The notes below the pieces were generated by a model. The model did not search any database and was not told where the DNA came from. It saw only the letters and a list, made by a program, of their open reading frames with translations. From NCBI GenBank assembly GCA_021798095.1, contig JAJZYL010000026.1, forward strand, positions 1-10,924: DNA of 10,924 nt, given 5' to 3'. The position numbers were made by a program, and so were the translations under genes. The stretch comes from an archaeon. GTDB taxonomy: Archaea > Thermoproteota > Nitrososphaeria > Conexivisphaerales > UBA164. Below are positions 1 through 5,805 of this stretch, piece by piece (the first letter of the stretch is position 1; each line of letters begins with the position of its first letter).

Positions 1-158
1 TTCAAGTCAGATTCGGTTTGCCAGTCCTGCTCATTCCTCTTCCTGATCTGCACCCTTATTATTTCATCTTCGGGGTGCGTCTTGCCTGCCCAGATTGAAA
101 CTGATAAATACCTGTCGGCGTCAAGCCTTCTCATATACCTCGCCTTGGGTTGAACCAT
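1..158 (-). CDS. Unrecognised protein, N-terminal 52 residues, cut by window edge
   Basis: An open frame runs off the left edge of the window. The first 52 residues are visible, starting MVQPKARYMRRLDADRYLSV; the rest lies outside. There is no membrane segment or signal peptide. The visible part is charged and soluble (R/K/D/E rich) with the look of an alpha/beta domain (hydrophobic stretch YLSVSIWAG, then DEIIRVQIRKR). The start was chosen at 158 rather than the in-frame ATG at 167, because a TTTAAA box is centred 25-26 bases before 158, the spacing of a leaderless archaeal transcript. It diverges from the DUF354 gene. I do not recognise the family and assign no function. Reality as a gene is fairly secure from promoter spacing plus coding character. 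Confidence 0.6.
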   Translation of the reverse strand, partial: MVQPKARYMRRLDADRYLSVSIWAGKTHPEDEIIRVQIRKRNEQDWQTESDL

Positions 159-176
159 ATTTATCATTTTATCGGC

Positions 177-190
177 TAAATTTAAACTTT
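177..190 (-). promoter_or_regulatory. TATA promoter of the leftmost minus-strand gene
   Basis: On the minus strand this reads AAAGTTTAAATTTA; the TTTAAA core at 181-186 is centred about 25 bases before the ATG at 158. This is the usual archaeal TBP/TFB spacing for initiation at the A of the start codon. No ribosome-binding site is needed or seen. Confidence 0.55.
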
Positions 191-392
191 TACAGATCTG
201 GCTCGCTGGCTTTAATGACGGCAATTACGTTGAACAGGGCTTGATGAGACCCGTTAAAGGGGATTCCGGCTATTCCATTCGGCCGGCCATGCCTGTTGGC
301 AACGTTTAATAGTATGATGAAGTTCTAGGGGATGTGATCGCCTTCCATGCCCGCCAGGGGATCAGGGCCTGTCGGTAAAGGGGTTAAGAAAT

Positions 393-1439
393 TTGGTAAA
401 GATATGGTTTGACCTGTTGACGCCCAAGCACTATTTATTCTACAAGTTCCTGGAGGATTCCTTCGATGTGGAGGCCCTTGTGACCATAAGGGGGTATGAG
501 GAACTGGAACGAGTGATATCAAGGATCAAGACAAAGGCTAAACCAATGGAAGTGGGGTATCATGGAGGCAAGGACATCCTGTCGAAGTTGACAGCTGGGA
601 TAGCAAGACAACAGGCGCTGTTAGAGGTGATTAAAGGTGAAGATATAGCTGGAGCTGTTTCCTTTGGAAGTCCGGATGCTGCCCGAATCGCGTTCGGACT
701 GGGCTTGCCACATATCATGATCTGCGATTCGCCTCATAGCGAATTCGTCTCCAGATTGACGGTTCCGCTCTCCAGTAAGCTGTTCACTCCATGGGTTATC
801 CCAAAAACGGCCTGGACGCGGTATGGCATCGGAAAAGAAGACGTAGTGGGCTATCGCTCCATAGATCCTGCGCTATGGGTGACCAGGAGGAAGCTCTGGC
901 CCGCCAAGAACGATATAGAAAAGGAGGGAAGCGGGGCTATCATAATCAGGGAGGAAGAGGGATGGGCTTCCTATCTGAGCAAAGCACATAATCCAATCGA
1001 TATTGAAGGGCTTGCTAACAGCCAGCCGGATGAGAAGTTTATAGTGCTAAGAAGGTACACAAATACGGTTGAAACCAGGGGAAACGTAAAGATATATGGC
1101 GGCCCTTTCTTCGGCCCCAACATAATGGATGGCGCCAAGCTATTCATAGGGAGGGGCGGCACCATGACCGCGGAGGCGGCGCTTATGGGGGTGCCCGCAA
1201 TATCCTTTTACCCGGGCTCCATGACGTATATTGATAAGCATCTTCTGAGGATCAGAGCGATCACGGTGGCACGGGACCAGCGCGACCTAATCGTCAAGGT
1301 GAAAAGGACCCTGGCTGACTCCGGTAATAGGGCTACAGCGCCGATCGACTTCAATGGGTTCGATGACCTATCGTCCTTCCTTCCGCCCAGGATTACCTCA
1401 GCCATAAAAAGCTACAAAGGGAAAACCTCCGCTCCCTAG
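393..1439 (+). CDS. DUF354 family protein, GT-B-fold glycosyltransferase/epimerase-like
   Basis: The 348-residue product matches the archaeal DUF354 family in length and in its N-terminal signature MVKIWFDLLTPKHYLFYKFL (family members typically start M-K-I/V-W-x-D-x-x-T-P-K). DUF354 proteins resemble GT-B enzymes such as MurG and UDP-GlcNAc 2-epimerase. The strongest internal support is the C-terminal motif FIGRGGTMTAEAALMGVPAI at residues 251-270, which looks like the nucleotide-sugar binding loop of that fold. It has no membrane segment, so it is probably cytosolic. The start is TTG at 393; no in-frame ATG or GTG lies between it and the stop at 318-320, and the family N-terminus begins right there. 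No TATA box sits 25 bases upstream. A weak TATA-like GTTTAATA at 304-312 would give a leader of about 60 bases. The next plus gene encodes an acyltransferase, so a sugar-modification role is likely; the exact reaction is unknown. Confidence 0.85.
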   Translation: MVKIWFDLLTPKHYLFYKFLEDSFDVEALVTIRGYEELERVISRIKTKAKPMEVGYHGGKDILSKLTAGIARQQALLEVIKGEDIAGAVSFGSPDAARIAFGLGLPHIMICDSPHSEFVSRLTVPLSSKLFTPWVIPKTAWTRYGIGKEDVVGYRSIDPALWVTRRKLWPAKNDIEKEGSGAIIIREEEGWASYLSKAHNPIDIEGLANSQPDEKFIVLRRYTNTVETRGNVKIYGGPFFGPNIMDGAKLFIGRGGTMTAEAALMGVPAISFYPGSMTYIDKHLLRIRAITVARDQRDLIVKVKRTLADSGNRATAPIDFNGFDDLSSFLPPRITSAIKSYKGKTSAP

Positions 1440-1454
1440 GGGTAAGATGGCTCG

Positions 1455-1514
1455 GACGTGCCTCTGAGGGGAAGGTCTATTTGAACCAAATGGTCCCCTT
1501 TAAGGTGGTCCACC
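1455..1514 (+). repeat. Dispersed element, copy A
   Basis: This shares ordered blocks with copy B at 10499-10563: CTGAGGGGA at 1464-1472, TGAACC at 1482-1487, AAATG at 1488-1492 and the identical 14-mer TTAAGGTGGTCCAC at 1500-1513. Over the first 27 aligned bases (1461-1487) I count 21 matches. It begins 15 bases after the DUF354 stop codon. Read in the frame of 1455-1484 the DNA encodes DVPLRGRSI then TGA, against DLPLRGRPN then TGA in copy B, with three codons differing only synonymously. The block after the stop is also conserved. Possible identities are the decayed end of a mobile element, a conserved gene tail plus 3' region, or an untranslated RNA element. In this copy AGGGGA (1467-1472) can pair with TCCCCT (1494-1499) around an inner ATTTG-AAC-CAAAT hairpin (1479-1491), but copy B does not preserve that pairing. 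Confidence 0.6.
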
Positions 1515-1600
1515 CGGCTGCCTCCAGCCCGCCTGTTGCCATATGGATACCTGGACTTCGACCTCCCTTCTTTCAGGGGAGATAGCCGGTCCAGATAACG

Positions 1601-1608
1601 CTAAATAA
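1601..1608 (+). promoter_or_regulatory. TATA promoter of the acyltransferase gene
   Basis: CTAAATAA is centred 25-26 bases before the ATG at 1630, consistent with a leaderless transcript. The acyltransferase therefore appears to have its own promoter, separate from the DUF354 gene 190 bases upstream. Confidence 0.5.
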
Positions 1609-1629
1609 TGCGCTTCCATATTTCAAGCC

Positions 1630-2163
1630 ATGGACATCATCAAATATATTGGGGCCGGTGTAAGGCTGGGAAAAGGCGTCAAGATATGGCACTTCGCATA
1701 TGTGGGTGATAACACGGTGATAGGGGATAATGTATCAATAGGCTCGCTTGCGCACGTGGACTACGGCGTCACAATAGGCAACAATGTAAGGATCGAAGGC
1801 CAGGCATATATTCCCCCCCTTTCCGTCATCGAAGATAACGTTTTCATAGGGCCTGCCGCAGTGCTGACGAACGACCCATACCCGATGAGCGGCGCGTTAA
1901 TAGGGGTGAAGGTCATGAAGGGCGCAGCCATAGGTGCCGGGGCCATCATCAAAGCCGGAATAACGGTCGGTGAAAATTCCGTGGTGGGTATGGGGGCGGT
2001 CGTAGTCAAGGATGTTCCACCCAACACCGTAGTAGCTGGCAACCCTGCAAAGCCCATATACGATAAGGCGGCCTTCGACCTTAAAAGAAGGAAATGGGAG
2101 TCTTCACATTCCCCTGCGCCTGCCCATCAGGTCCCTAAGCAGCAGGAACATGTAGAACCATAG
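1630..2163 (+). CDS. Left-handed beta-helix (hexapeptide) sugar acyltransferase
   Basis: The 177-residue product is built almost entirely of hexapeptide repeats of the [LIV]-G-x-x-x-x type from about residue 8 to 128 (for example VTIGNNVRIEG, VVGMGAVVVKDVP), ending in the typical closing motif VVAGNPAKPI at 134-143. This fold makes acetyl-CoA-dependent trimeric transferases. The stretch NVFIGPAAVLTNDPYP (70-85) resembles the WbpD/WlbB group that N-acetylates amino sugars on UDP or dTDP; that substrate is inferred. H42 in SLAHVDYG is in a position where this group often carries a catalytic His. The enzyme is cytosolic. Start choice is supported by a TATA box 25 bases upstream. The charged, Pro-rich tail after residue 155 is encoded opposite the end of the convergent small membrane-protein gene (60-base overlap), so this C-terminus may be unconserved. 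Confidence 0.85.
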   Translation: MDIIKYIGAGVRLGKGVKIWHFAYVGDNTVIGDNVSIGSLAHVDYGVTIGNNVRIEGQAYIPPLSVIEDNVFIGPAAVLTNDPYPMSGALIGVKVMKGAAIGAGAIIKAGITVGENSVVGMGAVVVKDVPPNTVVAGNPAKPIYDKAAFDLKRRKWESSHSPAPAHQVPKQQEHVEP

Positions 2164-2343
2164 CGCAAACAGCATGATGCTGACGCCATCCCTTATAATC
2201 GTTATAGACAGGCTTCGTTCTCCATAGCCAAACTTTAACACCAGGCTGATAAGCCAGAGGATGAGCAGCAAGAGCAGGCCCGATGCCCCGGTAAGCGCCA
2301 TCAACTGATATGTTTCTTTTACTATCTTCAACTCAAGCACCAA
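2104..2343 (-). CDS. Small two-helix membrane protein, coupled to the GPT/MraY-type gene
   Basis: I do not recognise the family. The product, up to 79 residues, has two clear hydrophobic segments at about residues 17-38 (GASGLLLLLILWLISLVL) and 52-70 (DGVSIMLFALWFYMFLLL), with a charged link and a basic end (RRRGM). This suggests a helical hairpin in the cytoplasmic membrane. The start is uncertain: TTG at 2343, GTG at 2340 or TTG at 2331 are all possible, and the first two overlap the stop of the upstream transferase gene, a pattern of translational coupling. That context suggests it works with the transferase, perhaps as an accessory subunit or lipid-linked sugar transport factor; this is inference. 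The second helix is encoded antisense to the tail of the acyltransferase gene. Confidence 0.55.
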   Translation of the reverse strand: MVLELKIVKETYQLMALTGASGLLLLLILWLISLVLKFGYGERSLSITIIRDGVSIMLFALWFYMFLLLRDLMGRRRGM

Positions 2344-3346
2344 CCAACAGGTAGACGATCAGCGCGAACACTGAAGAAAACACTGAAAGCAACCATATGT
2401 TTAAAGCTAGATCCTTTTCACTGAGGGGATGTGACACGGTAAGCAGCCTGACAAGCGTTATGGGAAGCCCGCGCCCCTTGTTTGCCGTTATCTCATAATT
2501 TTCCGTAAGGCTGACCGGCCGTTGAAAGCTCTTATGCTCCCTAAAGCCCCTTACCGAAGTTATTATGAAGAATCCGTTAAAGATCAACGGCATAAAGGCC
2601 AGTATGCCTATGATCTCCAGCTGCCCCATAACTACCAGGGCGAAGTACATTGCGCCCAACATGAGCGAGCCGCTATCCCCAGGGAATATCTTCGATGGAT
2701 ACCTATGCCTGAAGAAAAAGCCCAGCACCACACCAAGGTAAACCAATGAAAGCACGGACATGGTGAGATTACGCTGTAAAAGGAAGATCACAAGCAGCGG
2801 CACAGTGGCCGTTGCAAGCACGCTGCTCAACACTCCGTTATATACGTCCATCATATTTGAAGCGTTACTGAATATGCTGGCTCCGATGATCATCAGCAGC
2901 GGATAGATTATAGTAAGCGTGGTTGACCCTATGAAAGGAAGGTGCGGGTTGTAATTGTAGACGCCCAGCAGGATGAGGGGAACCGCTATTAACAGTGACA
3001 GGGCTGGCTTGATTATCCCCCCCAGCCCCCTAAGGTCATCGTAAAGCCCTATGAGCAGGGCTATGGCACCGGTCATCAGGAAGCCGGCCACACTCCTGGT
3101 TAACAGAAATGGGGCCAGGACTATCACGAAGGCAAGGAGAATGGCGGGGCCAGCCGGCCGTGGAACCATAGGCCTTCCAGGCTTGTGCGCATCTTCAACG
3201 GTCCTGGAGAACCTGATCAGCACCCTTTCCCACATTATCAATATGGGCAATACTACGATTAGGGATGCCGCGAAAAGTAGCAAAAGGAGTATCGGTGAAC
3301 TGGCCGTAAAGTACACCGGGTACAGGATGTCTAGAAGCGCGGTCAA
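2333..3346 (-). CDS. GPT/MraY/WecA-type (GT4) polyprenyl-phosphate sugar-1-phosphate transferase
   Basis: This 337-residue polytopic membrane protein (about ten hydrophobic segments) carries the hallmarks of the family that moves a sugar-1-phosphate from a UDP-sugar to a polyprenyl or dolichyl phosphate carrier. It has the entry motif DAHKPGRPMVPRPAG (52-66), a metal-binding aspartate pair in LYDDLRGLGG (101-110), NASNMMDVYNG (161-171) in place of the usual N-x-x-N-x-x-D-G motif, and FPGDSGSLMLG (221-231). The cytoplasmic loop GFREHKSFQRPVSL (267-280) corresponds to the substrate-specificity loop. In archaea such enzymes start N-glycan assembly, usually with UDP-GlcNAc; the actual sugar is not readable here. 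The start is TTG at 3346, immediately preceded by an in-frame TAA, so no longer start exists. It overlaps the stop of an 18-codon upstream ORF and, at its other end, the start of the small membrane protein. Confidence 0.85.
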   Translation of the reverse strand: MTALLDILYPVYFTASSPILLLLLFAASLIVVLPILIMWERVLIRFSRTVEDAHKPGRPMVPRPAGPAILLAFVIVLAPFLLTRSVAGFLMTGAIALLIGLYDDLRGLGGIIKPALSLLIAVPLILLGVYNYNPHLPFIGSTTLTIIYPLLMIIGASIFSNASNMMDVYNGVLSSVLATATVPLLVIFLLQRNLTMSVLSLVYLGVVLGFFFRHRYPSKIFPGDSGSLMLGAMYFALVVMGQLEIIGILAFMPLIFNGFFIITSVRGFREHKSFQRPVSLTENYEITANKGRGLPITLVRLLTVSHPLSEKDLALNIWLLSVFSSVFALIVYLLVGA

Positions 3347-3399
3347 TTATACCACCGGAAGGGCCTAGGATCTGGCGCACCTGGCCTTCGCCCGCTCAT
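3343..3399 (-). CDS. Possible 18-residue leader ORF before the membrane transferase
   Basis: An ATG at 3399 opens an 18-codon frame (MSGRRPGAPDPRPFRWYN) ending in TGA at 3345-3343. That stop overlaps the transferase's TTG start (3346-3344) within TTGA. The ATG lies 26 bases after the centre of a TATA box, exactly where a leaderless transcript would begin. The peptide is rich in Arg and Pro and has no membrane segment. A plausible role is to deliver ribosomes to the weak TTG start by termination-reinitiation, possibly with regulation at the Arg/Pro codons. No homology is recognised, and a frame this short can arise by chance. Confidence 0.35.
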   Translation of the reverse strand: MSGRRPGAPDPRPFRWYN

Positions 3400-3421
3400 G
3401 AGTTTGGTGTTGATGGCTGTG

Positions 3422-3428
3422 TATTTAA
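3422..3428 (-). promoter_or_regulatory. TATA promoter of the membrane transferase operon
   Basis: The minus strand reads TTAAATA. Its centre is 26 bases before the ATG at 3399 and about 79 bases before the TTG at 3346, so it fits the leader ORF rather than the transferase start itself. It lies within the spacer just after the tRNA thiolase stop at 3453. Confidence 0.5.
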
Positions 3429-3452
3429 CCATTAGTGGGCGCACCCCTCAGT

Positions 3453-4436
3453 TTATCCACCGTGAAGGCGGCTGGCTTCATCTAGGGCGTCCATCATCAT
3501 ACAGACCTGGCACAGGCTCCCCCTGGACGGCCTCCCGCACCTGCTGCAGCTGCCGCCGTTCCTGAACGTGCGCCTTTCAACCAAGCCTTCGTAGGACCTT
3601 AGGAGCTCAAATTTGATCCCTGGGTGCCCTTCCTCCAGCGTATTGAGGAAGTTCCTAACTTCTGTCCTTATACCTTCATTCATATATGGACACGTTACCG
3701 ACTGCATCGGAAACCGCTTGAGCATGGCGAATATCGCGAGCTCCCTTTCATAGATGGCCATAAAGGGATGTACCTTCCTGGCGCTGAAGGCCGTAGAATA
3801 TCCGACCGCCGGATTTGCCTCGGCGAGCCTGTCGAGGTCCCCATTGGTAAGGATTATCAGAAAGGATTGGACAAGGTCGTCCAAGTTATGGGCTGTGGCC
3901 AATACATCAACGCCAGCTTCTTCGGCGGCTATATCCAGGGCCCGCCTTCTAAATGTGCCGCATATGGAACATGAAGAATGGTCGCCCTTTAGCGGTTGTA
4001 CCTCATCCATCGAACGGCCAAACAGCTGTTTATAGGTGTATACCACATGCTTTACCCCGAGCCTCCTTGAAACCGTTTCGGCAAATCCAACGGCCTCCTC
4101 CCTGTATCCGGCAATTCCTTCATCTATGGTTATCGATACAAGCCTTTCCGCGCCGAGGAACTTGCTTAATATGAACAGAAGGGAAAGGCTGTCCTTCCCC
4201 CCCGAGACCCCCACCCCCACCCTTTCACCGTAGTTTATCAGTTTGTATTTTTTGATGGTCTCAACCGTCTTTTTGTATATGGCCTTTACAAAGCACTTTT
4301 TACATAGGTACTCCCCAGAATAAGCCCTGTTGTAGAAGGCTGGGCGTTTTTTACACTTTGAACACGTATAAGCTGGCAGCTGAGGGCTAACGCCCATTTT
4401 TATTGATTCTTTACTGAATGTTGATCGGACTTCCAT
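3453..4436 (-). CDS. TtuA/Ncs6-family tRNA 2-thiolation enzyme (TIGR00269 type)
   Basis: This cytosolic enzyme would activate a tRNA uridine by adenylation and exchange oxygen for sulfur, at U54 (TtuA) or wobble U34 (Ncs6/NcsA); the sequence does not settle which. Visible features in order are an N-terminal zinc ribbon C25-x2-C28 ... C45-x2-C48, a PP-loop SGGKDS at 78-83, C156-x2-C159 (CSIC), the ATAHNLDD motif at 180-187, C249 in TCPY, and a C-terminal zinc ribbon C297-x2-C300 ... C309-x2-C312. C156, C159 and C249 match the three cysteines that hold the [4Fe-4S] cluster in TtuA-type enzymes. Length (327) is normal. The ATG at 4436 is 2 bases after the stop of the RAM gene; an in-frame ATG at 4397 would give a family-like N-terminus 13 residues shorter. 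A sulfur-carrier partner gene is not in the window. Confidence 0.88.
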   Translation of the reverse strand: MEVRSTFSKESIKMGVSPQLPAYTCSKCKKRPAFYNRAYSGEYLCKKCFVKAIYKKTVETIKKYKLINYGERVGVGVSGGKDSLSLLFILSKFLGAERLVSITIDEGIAGYREEAVGFAETVSRRLGVKHVVYTYKQLFGRSMDEVQPLKGDHSSCSICGTFRRRALDIAAEEAGVDVLATAHNLDDLVQSFLIILTNGDLDRLAEANPAVGYSTAFSARKVHPFMAIYERELAIFAMLKRFPMQSVTCPYMNEGIRTEVRNFLNTLEEGHPGIKFELLRSYEGLVERRTFRNGGSCSRCGRPSRGSLCQVCMMMDALDEASRLHGG

Positions 4437-4438
4437 GC

Positions 4439-4696
4439 TTACAGCTTGGCTCCCTTGTGCATGTGCAGGACCACCGCACTTACCGTGCTCTTGATGCCCT
4501 GTATCTTCAGGATCTTGTTTTTGAGTATGTTTCTGAAGTCCTCGATGTCAGAGCAGGATATCAGGGAAATTATGTCAAACTCGCCAGTGACTTCGTAAAG
4601 CTCCACCACTTCAGGGATCTCGGCCAAGGCGCCCAGTACATAGTCCATCATTGAGGATTCCACAAATATATTAACAAATACATAAACGCTTGTCAT
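4439..4696 (-). CDS. Stand-alone RAM domain (Lrp/AsnC ligand-binding domain) protein
   Basis: The 85-residue product matches only the C-terminal ligand-binding half of Lrp/AsnC regulators. It has the beta-alpha-beta start TSVYVFVNIFVE, a helix with IPEVVELYEVTGEFDIISLI (27-46), whose V-T-G-E-F-D is the usual RAM core, and the closing strand STVSAVVLHMHKG. There is no helix-turn-helix, so it cannot bind DNA in the usual way. Such single-domain proteins form ring oligomers that bind amino acids and may modulate partner proteins. The open frame extends much further upstream, but the true start is ATG 4696: the domain begins there and a TATA box is centred 26-27 bases before it. It lies 2 bases before the tRNA thiolase gene, so the two are almost certainly co-transcribed and may be functionally linked. 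Confidence 0.8.
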   Translation of the reverse strand: MTSVYVFVNIFVESSMMDYVLGALAEIPEVVELYEVTGEFDIISLISCSDIEDFRNILKNKILKIQGIKSTVSAVVLHMHKGAKL

Positions 4697-4718
4697 TTGC
4701 CGTTCTTTCTGATGGTTC

Positions 4719-4726
4719 TTATTAAA
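4719..4726 (-). promoter_or_regulatory. TATA promoter of the RAM-domain/tRNA thiolase operon
   Basis: The minus strand reads TTTAATAA, centred 26-27 bases before the ATG at 4696, giving a leaderless transcript. It sits in a 141-base divergent control region shared with the nucleoside hydrolase gene. Confidence 0.5.
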
Positions 4727-4808
4727 TCTTGCCAAAAACACCAACTGATAAGGGTGCTTCGGATCAATTAACAGGATCGGATGCTGCCCATGCCATTCCC
4801 TAGAAACG

Positions 4809-4815
4809 CTTAAAT
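4809..4815 (+). promoter_or_regulatory. TATA promoter of the nucleoside hydrolase gene
   Basis: CTTAAAT is centred 26 bases before the ATG at 4838, consistent with a leaderless transcript diverging from the RAM-domain operon. Confidence 0.5.
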
Positions 4816-4837
4816 CATGTAGGTTTACAAACGCCTT

Positions 4838-5776
4838 ATGCTGCACCTTATAATAGATACCGATACCGCCGGGGATGACGCGGCAGCCTTGCTTCTGGCG
4901 CTGAAAAGCCAGGACGTGAAGGTGGATGCCGTGACCGTAAATTGCGGTAACATATCCTTTGATCAGGAAGTGGAGAACGCCCTGTACACCGTCGAATTCG
5001 CCGGAAAGGGCAACCAGGTCCCTGTTTATGCTGGGTGCAGGACCCCGATCCTCAAGAACTGGACAACCGTTGAGGAGGTGCACGGCAAGGACGGGATGGG
5101 CAACGCAAATTTTCCGAAGGCCGGCAAAACTGTCGAAAAGGCGCACGCAATCGATGCCATAGTGGATATGATCAATGATAACCCGGGTGAAATGACGATA
5201 GTTGAACTGGCGCCCATGACCAACCTGGCGTTGGCCATAAGGAAGGACCCATCCATAGTTACGAAGATAAAGCACCTCTACTTTATGGGCGGCTCGCACA
5301 ACTATCCTGGCAACGTAACGCCGAACGCCGAGTTCAATACATGGGTTGACCCTGATGCCGCAAGCATAGTTCTAGGGTCCGGGATCCCGATGACGATGGT
5401 GGGATGGGATATAACCATGAAGTATGGCCTTCTGGGTAAGGATGATATAAACCAGATTAGACTGATGGGAACTGCCAATTCTAAATTTTTCCTGCAGATC
5501 AGCAGTGCTGAAAAGGCCTATCTGCAAAGGTCCACGGGCCTGGAGGGCATAACCTGCCCTGATTCCATAACCATGGCCATTGCGATCGATGGTTCGATAG
5601 CAACCAGGACAATTCCCAGATATGTAATGGTTGATAACCGCGACGGGCCATTCAGGGGGGCCATAAGCGTCGACGACTATAATATAATGTTGAAGGATGC
5701 TAATGTCAACGTGGTCTACGAAGCGGACACCGTGAAGTTCAAGAAGCTGCTATTCGATATCCTTAAAGGAAGTTAA
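4838..5776 (+). CDS. Inosine/uridine-preferring nucleoside hydrolase (IUNH family)
   Basis: The 312-residue cytosolic enzyme would hydrolyse the N-glycosidic bond of ribonucleosides, giving a free base and ribose for purine/pyrimidine salvage. The N-terminal calcium and ribose motif appears as DTDTAGDDAAAL at 7-18, where the usual form is D-x-D-P-G-x-D-D; the aspartates (7, 9, 13, 14) are kept but Pro-Gly is replaced by Thr-Ala. NAEFNTWVDPDAA (163-175) provides the ribose-contacting N163, E165 and N167. The fourth metal aspartate is D242 in CPDSITMAIA, but the His that usually precedes it is Pro241, which in the family points away from classical purine-hydrolase active sites. Length is standard. 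The start is supported by the TATA box 26 bases upstream. A deacylase gene follows after 29 bases on the same strand. Substrate range cannot be told from sequence. Confidence 0.87.
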   Translation: MLHLIIDTDTAGDDAAALLLALKSQDVKVDAVTVNCGNISFDQEVENALYTVEFAGKGNQVPVYAGCRTPILKNWTTVEEVHGKDGMGNANFPKAGKTVEKAHAIDAIVDMINDNPGEMTIVELAPMTNLALAIRKDPSIVTKIKHLYFMGGSHNYPGNVTPNAEFNTWVDPDAASIVLGSGIPMTMVGWDITMKYGLLGKDDINQIRLMGTANSKFFLQISSAEKAYLQRSTGLEGITCPDSITMAIAIDGSIATRTIPRYVMVDNRDGPFRGAISVDDYNIMLKDANVNVVYEADTVKFKKLLFDILKGS

Positions 5777-5796
5777 CGGCTATCTCCGAAGCCATA

Positions 5797-5801
5797 GGTG
5801 A
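5797..5801 (+). promoter_or_regulatory. Possible ribosome-binding site of the YbaK/ProX gene
   Basis: GGTGA, complementary to the 3' end of archaeal 16S rRNA, ends 4 bases before the TTG at 5806. The spacing is short, but no TATA box is positioned for a leaderless start, so translation from a shared mRNA with the nucleoside hydrolase is likely. It supports TTG 5806 over the in-frame GTG at 5818. Confidence 0.35.
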
Positions 5802-5805
5802 GAGC

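Noticed and set aside
231..270. Possible third copy of the dispersed element (TGAAC followed by GTTAAAGGGG)
   Set aside because: Only about 9 of 15 bases match the conserved 14-15-mer and the CTGAGGGGA block is missing, so it is not distinguishable from chance.
281..288. GGCCGGCC palindrome
   Set aside because: An isolated 8-base palindrome in a GC-rich patch, with no partner site or promoter relation to support a role.
3421..3452. CTGAGGGG on the minus strand just after the tRNA thiolase stop, as another element copy
   Set aside because: Only the 8-base core matches; the TGAACC and TTAAGGTGGTCCAC blocks are absent.
4697..5299. Long upstream extension of the RAM-domain reading frame
   Set aside because: It runs antisense to the nucleoside hydrolase gene, is not domain-like, and the TATA box places the true start at 4696.
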